Below, one piece after another: positions 34,750 through 42,899 of a stretch of DNA of 64,000 nucleotides. Location: the NCBI GenBank assembly GCA_002631855.1, contig NTLF01000017.1:372001-436000 (forward strand), given 5' to 3'. The DNA is from Zunongwangia sp. ESRF-bin46. Its GTDB lineage: Bacteria > Bacteroidota > Bacteroidia > Flavobacteriales > Flavobacteriaceae. Position numbers and translations under genes: made by a program. The notes beneath the pieces were generated by a model. It saw only the letters and a program-made list of their open reading frames with translations. It had not been told where the DNA came from and made no database searches. Position 1 is the first letter of the stretch. Each line of letters starts with the position of its first letter.

Positions 34750-35843
34750 GCACTAAACTAAAAGTGGCATTTTTGGTCACCTCTTTAAATCCAGGTGGGA
34801 TAGAATATTATTTACTCCGGTTTATAACGCATTACCAAGGGGAAATTGATGCTACTGTTTATTGTAAATCGGGAAAAGCTGGGATACTTCATGAAAAATA
34901 CGAAACAATTGGAGCTAAAATCGTACCTTTTAAACTGTCTTTTTTTAATTTCATAGCTTATTACAAATTTTACAAAGAGCTTAAGCGCAACAACTACGAT
35001 TCAATATGTGATTTTACCGGAAATTTTGCAACTTTACCACTTTTTAGCGCCAGATTTGCAGGTATTAAAAAAAGACTCGTTTTTTATAGGGGTTCATCCA
35101 ATCATTTCAAAGAAGATGGGCTTAGGTTATTGTATAACAATCTAATGAATTATTTAATTCCACATGTGTCCACATACATACTTGCAAATTCAAAAGCCTC
35201 TTTAAATTTCTTTTTTAAAAATAAATGGAAGGATAATTCAAAATATGAAGTCATTTATAACGGAATCAACGCTTCTCAATTTCTTTCAGAAGATGAAAAC
35301 TTACGAAATGAATTAAAAATACCTGTTGATGCTTTTGTGACGGGGCATGTGGGCAGGTTTAATGAAGCTAAAAATCACAAAACAATAATTGAAGTTGCTG
35401 TTGAACTTTGCAAAAAAGATTCTAAAAATTATTTTTTGTTTTGTGGAAAGGGTACGGATGTATTTTTAAGAGAACGTGTAGAACAAGAAGGCTTGGACGA
35501 CCAAATAAAACTTTTGGGGTTACGCAAAGATGTAATAAAAGTGCTAAATACCTTGAACTTTTTTTATTTTCCTTCTTTAAGTGAAGGACAACCCAATGCC
35601 TTGATAGAAGCTTTAATTGCAGGGTTGCCTTTTGTAGCTTCAAATATTGAACCACACTTAGAGACTATACCTAAAAGCCACCATAAACAGCTCATAGGCC
35701 CATTGGATGTTCAAAGTGCACTAAAAAAAATTATTAAAACAAAAGAAAACAATACATTTTCTAAAAGTTTGACCTTAAAAGAATGGGCAATAGAAAAATA
35801 CAATCCTGAATTTTTATTTAAACTGTTTTTTGAGAAATTATAG
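34746..35843 (+). CDS. Glycosyltransferase family 4
   Basis: A 365-residue GT-B fold enzyme. N-terminal FLVTSLNPGGIEYYLLR is the acceptor-side motif and the C-terminal domain shows GRFNEAKNHKTIIE and the donor-binding FFYFPSLSEGQPNALIEALIAG with the EX7E-type glutamates. It retains the anomeric configuration of a nucleotide-sugar donor. Donor and acceptor cannot be named. It overlaps the polymerase gene by 4 bp. Confidence 0.85.
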   Translation: MSTKLKVAFLVTSLNPGGIEYYLLRFITHYQGEIDATVYCKSGKAGILHEKYETIGAKIVPFKLSFFNFIAYYKFYKELKRNNYDSICDFTGNFATLPLFSARFAGIKKRLVFYRGSSNHFKEDGLRLLYNNLMNYLIPHVSTYILANSKASLNFFFKNKWKDNSKYEVIYNGINASQFLSEDENLRNELKIPVDAFVTGHVGRFNEAKNHKTIIEVAVELCKKDSKNYFLFCGKGTDVFLRERVEQEGLDDQIKLLGLRKDVIKVLNTLNFFYFPSLSEGQPNALIEALIAGLPFVASNIEPHLETIPKSHHKQLIGPLDVQSALKKIIKTKENNTFSKSLTLKEWAIEKYNPEFLFKLFFEKL

Positions 35844-35846
35844 ATT

Positions 35847-36413
35847 ATGACCGGTAGAGATAAATTCAAAAAAACATCAAAAATTTTAAATGCAATGGTA
35901 ATTGTATGTAAACTATTACCAAAGTTTATAAGGATTTTTATTTGGGATTTAATTAGACCCTTTTCACAACTTATCTTTATTGGAATGAGATATGTAATCT
36001 TAAAATCATTAATTAAAAATTGTGGGAACAATACTAGAATAGGTACAAATGTGACAATATTGAATTGGGATAAAATAACTCTAGGATCAAATGTTAGTAT
36101 TCATGATAATTGTTATATTGACGGAGCCGGTGGTTTATTTATGGAAAATAATGTTTCTATAGCTCATAACTCTTCTATTTTAACAACAAACCATAGTTGG
36201 AATGATTTGTCTTTACCTATAAAATATAATCCTGTAGTATATGGAAAAGTGATTTTAAGAAATGATGTATGGGTAGGTTGCGGTTGTCGTATTTTGTCAA
36301 ACGTAGAAATAGGAAGGCGCTCTATTATCGCTGCCGGCGCGGTAGTAAACAAAGGTGTTGCCTCACATACAATATATGGTGGTGTTCCAGCAAAATTAAT
36401 TAAAGATTTATGA
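35847..36413 (+). CDS. Hexapeptide-repeat acyltransferase
   Basis: A 188-residue transferase with a hydrophobic N-terminal helix (about 20-55) followed by left-handed beta-helix coils (about 62-180): VSIHDNCYIDGAGGLFM, NDVWVGCGCRILSNVEIG and GAGAVVNKGV are replaced here by AAGAVVNKGVASH, ending GVPAKLI. The acceptor His lies in TTNHSWND. This is the serine/galactoside O-acetyltransferase class and probably decorates the glycan. It ends in a 4-bp overlap with the next glycosyltransferase. Confidence 0.82.
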   Translation: MTGRDKFKKTSKILNAMVIVCKLLPKFIRIFIWDLIRPFSQLIFIGMRYVILKSLIKNCGNNTRIGTNVTILNWDKITLGSNVSIHDNCYIDGAGGLFMENNVSIAHNSSILTTNHSWNDLSLPIKYNPVVYGKVILRNDVWVGCGCRILSNVEIGRRSIIAAGAVVNKGVASHTIYGGVPAKLIKDL

Positions 36414-37570
36414 AGCTGCTTTTTATACATGATCATCCATTTTATAGTGAAAATGGAATAGTATATAGTGGAGGAGGTCTACCAAGTTTTGTATGGAGAA
36501 ATTACCTTATTTTTTTTAATTTGGTCACTGTTTATGGTAGAAAGAGCCAACACTTAAAAGACAAAAAAAAAATATCATCTACTGAATTTGTTAATTTCAA
36601 ATTAACTACAAATTATAATAGTTTTTTAGATGCCTTTTTTAAATACTCATTAATTTCAGCCGAATTAAAAAAGGAAATTGATAATACTGATATTGTATTA
36701 GTTCGTTTGCCAAGTGTTTTAGGATTTTGTGCAGCCGATATAGCAATAAAGAATAATAAAAAAATTATTGTGGAGCAAGTGGGGAATGCAAAGGAAGCCA
36801 TGAGTACTCAAGGTTCTTTTTTGGGTAAAATTGCAGCTCCGTTTTTTGAAGCTATCAATAAACGCATAGTAAAAAAAGCAGATTATATTTCGTATGTAAC
36901 TTTATCTAAGCTTCAAACAGATTATCCGTCTCCTGCATTTCAAACTTCAATTTCTAATGTACTAATAGAGAGGGTATGTAACCCTTCTGATCTAAATTTA
37001 AACCGATTTAATAATCAAAAAATAAAAATTGGCGTTATTGGTGGTTTTGACGTAAGGTATAAAGGGCAGAATATTGTTTTAAAAGCTGTAGCATTGCTCA
37101 GTAATGAAATAAAAAAACAAATAGAGCTTTATTTTGTTGGTAAAGGTAATAGTGAATGGTTATTAGAAGAATCAAAAAAGCTAGGATTAAGCAATAATAT
37201 AAAATTTATGGGGCCTAAAGAATCTGGTGATGAGATATTTCAATTCTTGAAAATATTAAGCATTTATATTCAACCGTCTTTTACCGAGGGTATGCCCAGA
37301 GCCCTTTTAGAGTCTATGAGTATGGGATGCCCTGTCTTAGGCTCCACAGTGGGTGGTATTCCGGATGTGATAAGTAAAGAATTTTTACATACCCCGGGTG
37401 ACTATAGAAAGCTATCTAAACAAATTAATCTTTTAATCGAAAACAGAAAGCTAATGGAGAATGAAGCTATTAGAAGTCTAGAAACTGTAAAACCTTTTCA
37501 AAAAGATAAATTGGATGAAAAACGTAAAGCATTTTACACTCAAATTTTAAATGATTTACAAAATGCCTAA
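36410..37570 (+). CDS. Glycosyltransferase family 4
   Basis: A 386-residue GT-B enzyme. The N-terminal half is divergent (FIHDHPFYSENG, VRLPSVLGFCAADIAI). The C-terminal half shows GGFDVRYKGQNIVLKA, VGKGNSEWL and the donor-binding IYIQPSFTEGMPRALLESMS. It lies between an acetyltransferase and another GT4 gene with short overlaps on both sides. Donor and linkage are unknown. Confidence 0.85.
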   Translation: MKLLFIHDHPFYSENGIVYSGGGLPSFVWRNYLIFFNLVTVYGRKSQHLKDKKKISSTEFVNFKLTTNYNSFLDAFFKYSLISAELKKEIDNTDIVLVRLPSVLGFCAADIAIKNNKKIIVEQVGNAKEAMSTQGSFLGKIAAPFFEAINKRIVKKADYISYVTLSKLQTDYPSPAFQTSISNVLIERVCNPSDLNLNRFNNQKIKIGVIGGFDVRYKGQNIVLKAVALLSNEIKKQIELYFVGKGNSEWLLEESKKLGLSNNIKFMGPKESGDEIFQFLKILSIYIQPSFTEGMPRALLESMSMGCPVLGSTVGGIPDVISKEFLHTPGDYRKLSKQINLLIENRKLMENEAIRSLETVKPFQKDKLDEKRKAFYTQILNDLQNA

Positions 37571-38747
37571 TCCTAAACTTATCCGTATTACTACCGTTCC
37601 CATTTCTTTAGAAAAACTTTTAGAAGGTCAATTACCTTTTATGCAAGACTATTTTAAAGTTACGGCAATTTCGGCAGATACGAATAGGCTAAAAAAATAT
37701 GGAAAAGAAAATGATTTAATTGTTTTTCCAGTCAAAATGACTCGACAAATAACACCAGTTACTGATACAAAAGCTTTATTTAAATTGTATAAATTTTTAA
37801 AAAAAGAGAGGCCCACGATTGTTCATACCCATACCCCAAAGGCAGGTATCTTAGGAATGTTGGCAGCAAAATTAGCTAGAGTTCCTATCCGTTTGCATAC
37901 TGTGGCGGGTTTACCCTTAATGGAAGCCACCGGTAAAAAACGCCAACTGTTAAATGCGGTAGAAAAAATGACATATCGTTGTGCCACAAAAGTATATCCG
38001 AATAGCAAAGGATTGTATAATTTCATAAAAAAGGAAAACTTTGCACCAGCAAAGAAGTTAAAAATAATCGGAGAGGGAAGTTCCAACGGCATAGACACCA
38101 ATTACTTTAATCCAGAATTATACGAAAAAGATATAAAACAGAAACTTAGAAGTAAACTGGGGATTAGCCCCAATGATTTCATATATATATTCGTCGGTCG
38201 CTTAGTCGGTGATAAAGGAATTAATGAACTGATTGCAGCCTTTAAAAATTTAAAATTTAAAATTCAACATTTAAAATTACTTTTGGTCGGTCCGCTAGAA
38301 ACAGAACTAGATCCGTTGTCCCCTAAAACTTTAACAGAAATCGAAGAAAATCCAACTATCATTTCGGTCGGTTTTCAACAAGATATACGGCCTTACTTAG
38401 CCATTAGTCAAGCTTTAGCTTTCCCAAGTTATCGTGAAGGGTTTCCAAATGTAGTGATGCAAGCCGGCGCGATGGGCTTACCATCAATTGTTAGCGATAT
38501 CAATGGGTGTAATGAAATTGTTACAGATGGAGCAAATGGGTTGATTGTTCCTCCTAAGGATGCTGAGGCCCTTCAAAAAACAATGCAGCAAATTTTAGAA
38601 GATAAGAAGCTATATAGCCACTTACAAAGTAATGCGCGAAAACTTATTGTTTCTCGCTACCAGCGAGAAGAGATATGGCAAGCATTGTTGAACGAATATC
38701 AATATTTACTGAAAGAAAAAAATATTTCGTTTTCTAATCAATCTTAG
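37563..38747 (+). CDS. Glycosyltransferase family 4, PglA-like
   Basis: A 394-residue GT-B enzyme starting MPNPKLIRITTVP. The segments TVHTHTPKAGILG-like VHTHTPKAGILGMLAAKLA, HTVAGLPLMEATGKKR, GRLVGDKGINELI and AFPSYREGFPNVVMQAGAMG are those of the subgroup that adds the second sugar to a lipid-linked bacillosamine (PglA). That role fits the following PglC- and PglD-like genes, but it is an inference. An ATG at 37551 would add four residues and a larger overlap. Confidence 0.82.
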   Translation: MPNPKLIRITTVPISLEKLLEGQLPFMQDYFKVTAISADTNRLKKYGKENDLIVFPVKMTRQITPVTDTKALFKLYKFLKKERPTIVHTHTPKAGILGMLAAKLARVPIRLHTVAGLPLMEATGKKRQLLNAVEKMTYRCATKVYPNSKGLYNFIKKENFAPAKKLKIIGEGSSNGIDTNYFNPELYEKDIKQKLRSKLGISPNDFIYIFVGRLVGDKGINELIAAFKNLKFKIQHLKLLLVGPLETELDPLSPKTLTEIEENPTIISVGFQQDIRPYLAISQALAFPSYREGFPNVVMQAGAMGLPSIVSDINGCNEIVTDGANGLIVPPKDAEALQKTMQQILEDKKLYSHLQSNARKLIVSRYQREEIWQALLNEYQYLLKEKNISFSNQS

Positions 38748-38849
38748 AAAACAGAATAATTTCAATCACTCAATTTTGTGTAATTTTAGCTTAAGAGCTC
38801 AATCTGTCTGAAGGTGTAAATTAATTTGAAATCTATAACTTTTATATTG

Positions 38850-39455
38850 ATGTATAAGAATATCCTCAAACCCTTTCTCGATTTTTTTGCAGCACTTCTA
38901 GGCTTACTTCTAATAAGTCCTTTATTTATAGTGGTTTGGATTGGTTTAGTAATTGCTAATTACGGCAAACCTTTTTTTATACAAAAGCGCCCAGGTAAAC
39001 ACGGACGTATCTTTAGTATCATAAAGTTTAAAACCATGAACGATAAAAAAGATGCTAAAGGCACTATACTACCTGATGCAGAACGTTTGACTAGTATTGG
39101 ACAGTTTGTACGTAAAACTTCTTTAGATGAATTGCCACAGCTTATTAACGTGCTCAAAGGAGATATGAGTTTTATTGGGCCTCGCCCTCTTTTACCCGAA
39201 TATTTATCATTATATAATACAGAGCAAAAAAAAAGACATGATGTAAAACCGGGCATTACAGGCTGGGCACAGATAAACGGACGAAATGCCATTAGTTGGG
39301 AACAAAAGTTTACTTATGATGTTTGGTATGTTGAGCACATTAGTTTTATGTTGGACTTAAAAATCCTATTTTTGACTGTCAAGAAAGTATTTATTTCTGA
39401 AGGAATATCTAGTAAAGGGCAAGCTACAACTAGTCGGTTTGAAGGAGAAAATTAA
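38850..39455 (+). CDS. Undecaprenyl-phosphate sugar-1-phosphate transferase (PglC-like)
   Basis: Initiates glycan assembly by moving a sugar 1-phosphate onto undecaprenyl phosphate. The 201-residue protein has one re-entrant N-terminal helix (about 10-32), then KRPGKHGRIFSIIKFKTM, the catalytic DE pair in TSLDELPQLINVLKGDMSFI, GPRPLLPEYL and GITGWAQINGRN. It is the small monotopic PglC form. The preceding TTG at 38826 is in frame but ATG 38850 fits the family start. PglD-like, PglE-like and PglF-like genes in the same locus suggest a diNAc-bacillosamine-type donor. Confidence 0.88.
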   Translation: MYKNILKPFLDFFAALLGLLLISPLFIVVWIGLVIANYGKPFFIQKRPGKHGRIFSIIKFKTMNDKKDAKGTILPDAERLTSIGQFVRKTSLDELPQLINVLKGDMSFIGPRPLLPEYLSLYNTEQKKRHDVKPGITGWAQINGRNAISWEQKFTYDVWYVEHISFMLDLKILFLTVKKVFISEGISSKGQATTSRFEGEN

Positions 39456-39464
39456 ACGTAAAAT

Positions 39465-40109
39465 ATGGAAAAGATAGTGATTCTTGGTGCAGGTGGATTT
39501 GGTCGGGAAGTCAAAGCTTTAATCGACCAAATAAACAAACAAAAACCAACGTATTTATTAGAAGGTTTCTATGATGATGATAAGAATCTTCCTAACAAAA
39601 TCAACGGAGTTCCATTACTAGGAAATTTAAATACTCTTTTAAAAAGAAAAGAAAATCTCTCGATTGCGTTAGGTATTGGAGTTCCAAAAATTAAAAAAAA
39701 ATTAGTTGGAAAATTAAAATCATCAAATAATTTCTCTTATCCATCTCTTATACACCCCTCGGTAATAATTGGAGAGGATAATATTAATATTGAAAAAGGT
39801 GTTATAATTTGTGCTGGAAATATATTGACATGTGATATACTAATTGAGAAATTTGTTACACTTAATTTATATTGTACAACTGGTCATGATACTAAAATAA
39901 ATTCATTTTCGTCTTTTATGCCTTCTGTAAATATTTCAGGGGAGGTTACAATCGAGTCATGTGTGTATGTGGGTACGGGCGCCAAAATTATTAATCAATT
40001 ATCTATTGGTAAAAATACTATAGTAGGTGCAGGAGCTGTAGTCTCTAAAAGTTTACCAGCTAACTGTACTGCCGTTGGTATACCTGCAAAACCTATTAAG
40101 TTTCATTAA
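39465..40109 (+). CDS. Sugar N/O-acetyltransferase (PglD/NeuD type)
   Basis: A 214-residue protein with an N-terminal nucleotide-sugar-binding Rossmann part (VILGAGGFGREVKALI, about 1-80) and a C-terminal left-handed beta-helix (about 95-205) carrying the catalytic His in TTGHDTKI and the end GIPAKPIKF. PglD acetylates the 4-amino group of UDP-4-amino sugars; NeuD O-acetylates sialic acid. No sialic-acid genes are present and a PglE-like aminotransferase is, so the PglD role is favoured. Confidence 0.85.
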   Translation: MEKIVILGAGGFGREVKALIDQINKQKPTYLLEGFYDDDKNLPNKINGVPLLGNLNTLLKRKENLSIALGIGVPKIKKKLVGKLKSSNNFSYPSLIHPSVIIGEDNINIEKGVIICAGNILTCDILIEKFVTLNLYCTTGHDTKINSFSSFMPSVNISGEVTIESCVYVGTGAKIINQLSIGKNTIVGAGAVVSKSLPANCTAVGIPAKPIKFH

Positions 40110-40119
40110 AAAATAATCA

Positions 40120-40737
40120 TTGAACAAAATCCAGCTAATTCTAAAAAGATTTTTTAATTTCAGCTTTTCATTTGTAGGTATAGTAATGACTTTTCCCATT
40201 ATCTTTATCCTCTTTACTCTTATAGTCCTTACTACACTACAAAACGGATTTTATAAAAGTACGCGTATTGGCAAGCGTGGGCGTCCTTTTACTATGTGGA
40301 AGTTACGGACCATGAAAAGCTCCCCTACTATCACTACTCACGTTACAACCATTGATGATCCTCGTATTACACCGCTTGGTCATTTTTTACGCCAAACTAA
40401 ACTCGATGAACTCCCACAGTTATGGAATGTATTAAAAGGTGATATGAGTTTGGTAGGACCAAGACCGGATGTACCAGGGTTTGCTGACAAACTTGTAGGA
40501 GAAGATCGTGTACTATTGAATATACGCCCCGGTATTACCGGTTTGGCTACCTTGGCTTTCCGGGATGAAGAAGTCATTTTGGCCAATCAAAAAGACCCCG
40601 AAGCCTATAACCGCGAAGTGATCTGGCCCGAGAAAGTTCGGTTAAATAGGTATTATATGGAACACTACAGTCTTGGGTTGGATGTTATCATTTTATTCAA
40701 AACTGTTTTTGGGGGGACTATTTCTGTCAAAAATTAG
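40120..40737 (+). CDS. Second undecaprenyl-phosphate sugar transferase
   Basis: A 205-residue monotopic phosphoglycosyl transferase, paralogous to the PglC-like gene 0.7 kb upstream. It shows STRIGKRGRPFTMWKLRTMK, LRQTKLDELPQLWNVLKGDM, SLVGPRPDVPG and RPGITGLATLAFRDEE. The last motif is nearer to the WecP/WbaP-like branch than the GWAQINGRN of the first copy, so the donor sugar probably differs. The start is TTG at 40120. Two priming enzymes in one operon suggest two glycans or two primer sugars. Confidence 0.85.
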   Translation: MNKIQLILKRFFNFSFSFVGIVMTFPIIFILFTLIVLTTLQNGFYKSTRIGKRGRPFTMWKLRTMKSSPTITTHVTTIDDPRITPLGHFLRQTKLDELPQLWNVLKGDMSLVGPRPDVPGFADKLVGEDRVLLNIRPGITGLATLAFRDEEVILANQKDPEAYNREVIWPEKVRLNRYYMEHYSLGLDVIILFKTVFGGTISVKN

Positions 40738-40804
40738 CTGTGTCCGAATACGACCTAAGACCGCTTTGCTATCCGATATAAGACGGGTCGAAGGGACTTG
40801 TGTT

Positions 40805-41275
40805 CTGGGGTGGATGGAGACTCTTCGCTACGTTTCACTGCGCTCTGAGTGACAGACGTTATATTTAAAAACCACCTAGCTGGCATTCAGAAGGAGGCAC
40901 GACTGATGAATATATTGTTCAATGAAACAGTTTGTTTTTGCTGGGGTGGATGGAGACGCTTCACTACGTTATGCTCCGTTCTGAGGACAGGCGTTATTCA
41001 AAAAGGCATGACAATGTCATTCAGAAGGAGGCACGTCTGATGAATCTATTGTTCAATGAAACAGAATGTTTTTGCTGGGGTGGAGGGAGACGCTTCACTG
41101 TGTTGCACTCCGTTCTGAGTGACAGGCGTTATTCAAAAAGGCATGACGCTGTCATTCAGAAGGAGGATATGACTGATGCATCTTTTGTTTAATGAAACAG
41201 ATAAATTATTCAGGGTGGATAGAGACGCTTCACTGCGCTGCGCTCCGTTCTGAGTTACAAGCTTCATTCAGATTG
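40805..41275. repeat. Four tandem degenerate ~135-bp intergenic repeats
   Basis: The core CTGGGGTGGATGGAGAC recurs, with changes, at 40805, 40941, 41075 and about 41210, giving intervals of 136, 134 and 135 bp. Each unit continues with a CTTC-CTACG/CTGCG block, CGTTCTGAG, GACAGGCGTTATTCAAAAAG, a small hairpin (ATGAC-3-GTCAT), CAGAAGGAGGCACG and CAATGAAACAG; the fourth is shortened after TCTGAGTTACAAGC. Open frames in it, such as those at 40849 and 40932, follow the repeat and are not genes. The 637-bp gap between the second priming transferase and the phosphatase contains nothing else recognised. Confidence 0.85.
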
Positions 41276-41374
41276 TACAATCAAGGTGCGTTCCTATTTT
41301 TATCTTATATTTGAACCTAAAAGTAATGGGAATCTTTTTTCAATCCAAACAAAATTTTACCGCTTTTAAACGGG

Positions 41375-42085
41375 ATGATTGATATTCATAACCACGTGTT
41401 GCCCGGAATTGATGATGGGGCCAGCACTCTATCGGATAGTATTCACATGTTGAAAGAATACGATCGCTTGGGGATTACAGGCGTTGTCGCAAGTCCGCAT
41501 GTGATGGAAAGTACGTATCCCAACACCCCCACTACCATTCAAGATGCTTTCGAAACCCTGAAAGCTGCACTTGTAAAAGAACAGTTGAACGTAACTTTAC
41601 AAGGAGCAGCTCCAGAATACATGCTAGATACTACCTTTAAACAGTTGTTGCGCGAAGATACCATATTGGCTATCACTAGAAAACACCTATTGGTAGAAAT
41701 GTCTTACCTACAGCCGCCTTTAAACATAGAGGAACATATTTTCACCATCAAACATAAAGGGTATACCCCTATCCTAGCCCATCCCGAACGGTATACTTTT
41801 TTACAAAAAGATACCGACTACAAAAAATTTATTGATTTGGGCTGTATGTTTCAGCTTAATTTATTGTCTTTGACTTCACATTATGGAGCCCATGTCCAAA
41901 AAAAAGCTTTTACTTTATTAAAAAAGGGACAGTATCAGTTTGTAGGTACGGATGCGCATCATGCAAAACATTTACAAAAGATTGGTCAAATCAAGGTGTC
42001 TAAAAAGCAGTATGATCAACTAGCTCCCCTTACAGCAAATACTACCGGGTTGCTTGACTCTTCTTTAAAAGATACTCGGGTTTAG
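41375..42085 (+). CDS. PHP-domain tyrosine-protein phosphatase (CpsB/YwqE type)
   Basis: A 236-residue metal-dependent phosphatase that removes phosphate from the tyrosine-rich tail of Wzc/CpsD-type kinases. The metal-binding residues are visible in IDIHNHVLPGIDDGA, ILAHPERY and GTDAHHAKH, and the fold is the PHP TIM-like barrel. The start is a GTG-free ATG at 41375. Its expected substrate, the Wzc homologue 0.8 kb downstream, is broken, so it may now act on a kinase encoded elsewhere. Confidence 0.88.
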   Translation: MIDIHNHVLPGIDDGASTLSDSIHMLKEYDRLGITGVVASPHVMESTYPNTPTTIQDAFETLKAALVKEQLNVTLQGAAPEYMLDTTFKQLLREDTILAITRKHLLVEMSYLQPPLNIEEHIFTIKHKGYTPILAHPERYTFLQKDTDYKKFIDLGCMFQLNLLSLTSHYGAHVQKKAFTLLKKGQYQFVGTDAHHAKHLQKIGQIKVSKKQYDQLAPLTANTTGLLDSSLKDTRV

Positions 42086-42200
42086 TATTGTATGTACCGG
42101 GATTTATAATTTCCCCCTTCAGCTGTATTCCAATTAAAATATAGTTAAAAACCCATTTTTACCGTTTAACTTCCTAAAAAACTTACCTATCTTTGCCGGC

Positions 42201-42893
42201 CTGAAATACCCTATTATCATCTTGCTTTTACTTTTCATATCCAGTTGTGCGACCAAGAAGGAAGTGGTTTATTTTTAAGATATTGAAAACGCCAACCTAG
42301 CTTTAGCAGATTCCCTGTACGAGCACCCCAAGATACAGGTAAATGATATTTTAAAGATAGACCTTACGGGTTTGCAAGAAGAAAGCACGTTACCCTTTAA
42401 ATTTGATAAAGCCCTTGGCCTGCAAACACAAAATACGCAAGTCAGTCTTTTAAAACTTCAGGGCTACTTAGTCGCTAAAGACGGTAGTATTACCTACCCC
42501 CAATTAGGGAAAATTTATGTAGTGGATGTGCGTTTGGTGAATAATAAATTTACGGTTTTAAGCGAAGTTAAAGCACCCGGCACCTATACACTTGATGAAG
42601 AAATCATCACCCTTCCACAGGCTTTGGGAATGGCCGGTGATTTAACTATTAACGGGAAACGGGAAAATGTCCTTATCATTCGCCAAGGAGAAAAAGCTAT
42701 GGAAACCAAACACATAGACCTTACCCAATCTGACTGGATGCATTCTAAATTTTATTATTTAAAACCCAATGATGTGGTGTACGTCACGCCCAATAACAGT
42801 AAAGTGCGTTCAGCGGGCTTAATAGGCAATGTTGGTGCTTTATTGTGTTTAGCTTCCATCTTATTAAGTACAGCGATAGTAATTTTTAGATAA
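42201..42893 (+). pseudogene. Broken Wza-like polysaccharide export lipoprotein
   Basis: Reading from a CTG at 42201 gives KYPIIILLLLFISSCATKK, a clear lipoprotein signal, then VVYF and an in-frame TAA at 42276-42278, and then DIENANLALADSLYEHPKI without any frame change. Relatives have a sense codon, often Gln, at the stop, so CAA to TAA is the likely lesion. No ATG exists in frame back to the stop at 42135. The downstream part keeps the SLBB domain (LLKLQGYLVAKDG, ITLPQALGMAGDL) and the C-terminal helix. A residual product could start at TTG 42372 but would lack export. Confidence 0.8.
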
Positions 42894-42899
42894 TTTCTT

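Noticed and set aside
40849-41192. Two open frames inside the 135-bp repeats
   Set aside because: Their translations follow the repeat period (RYSKRHD, IQKEARLMN recurring), have no independent start signal and exist only because the repeats lack stops in those frames.
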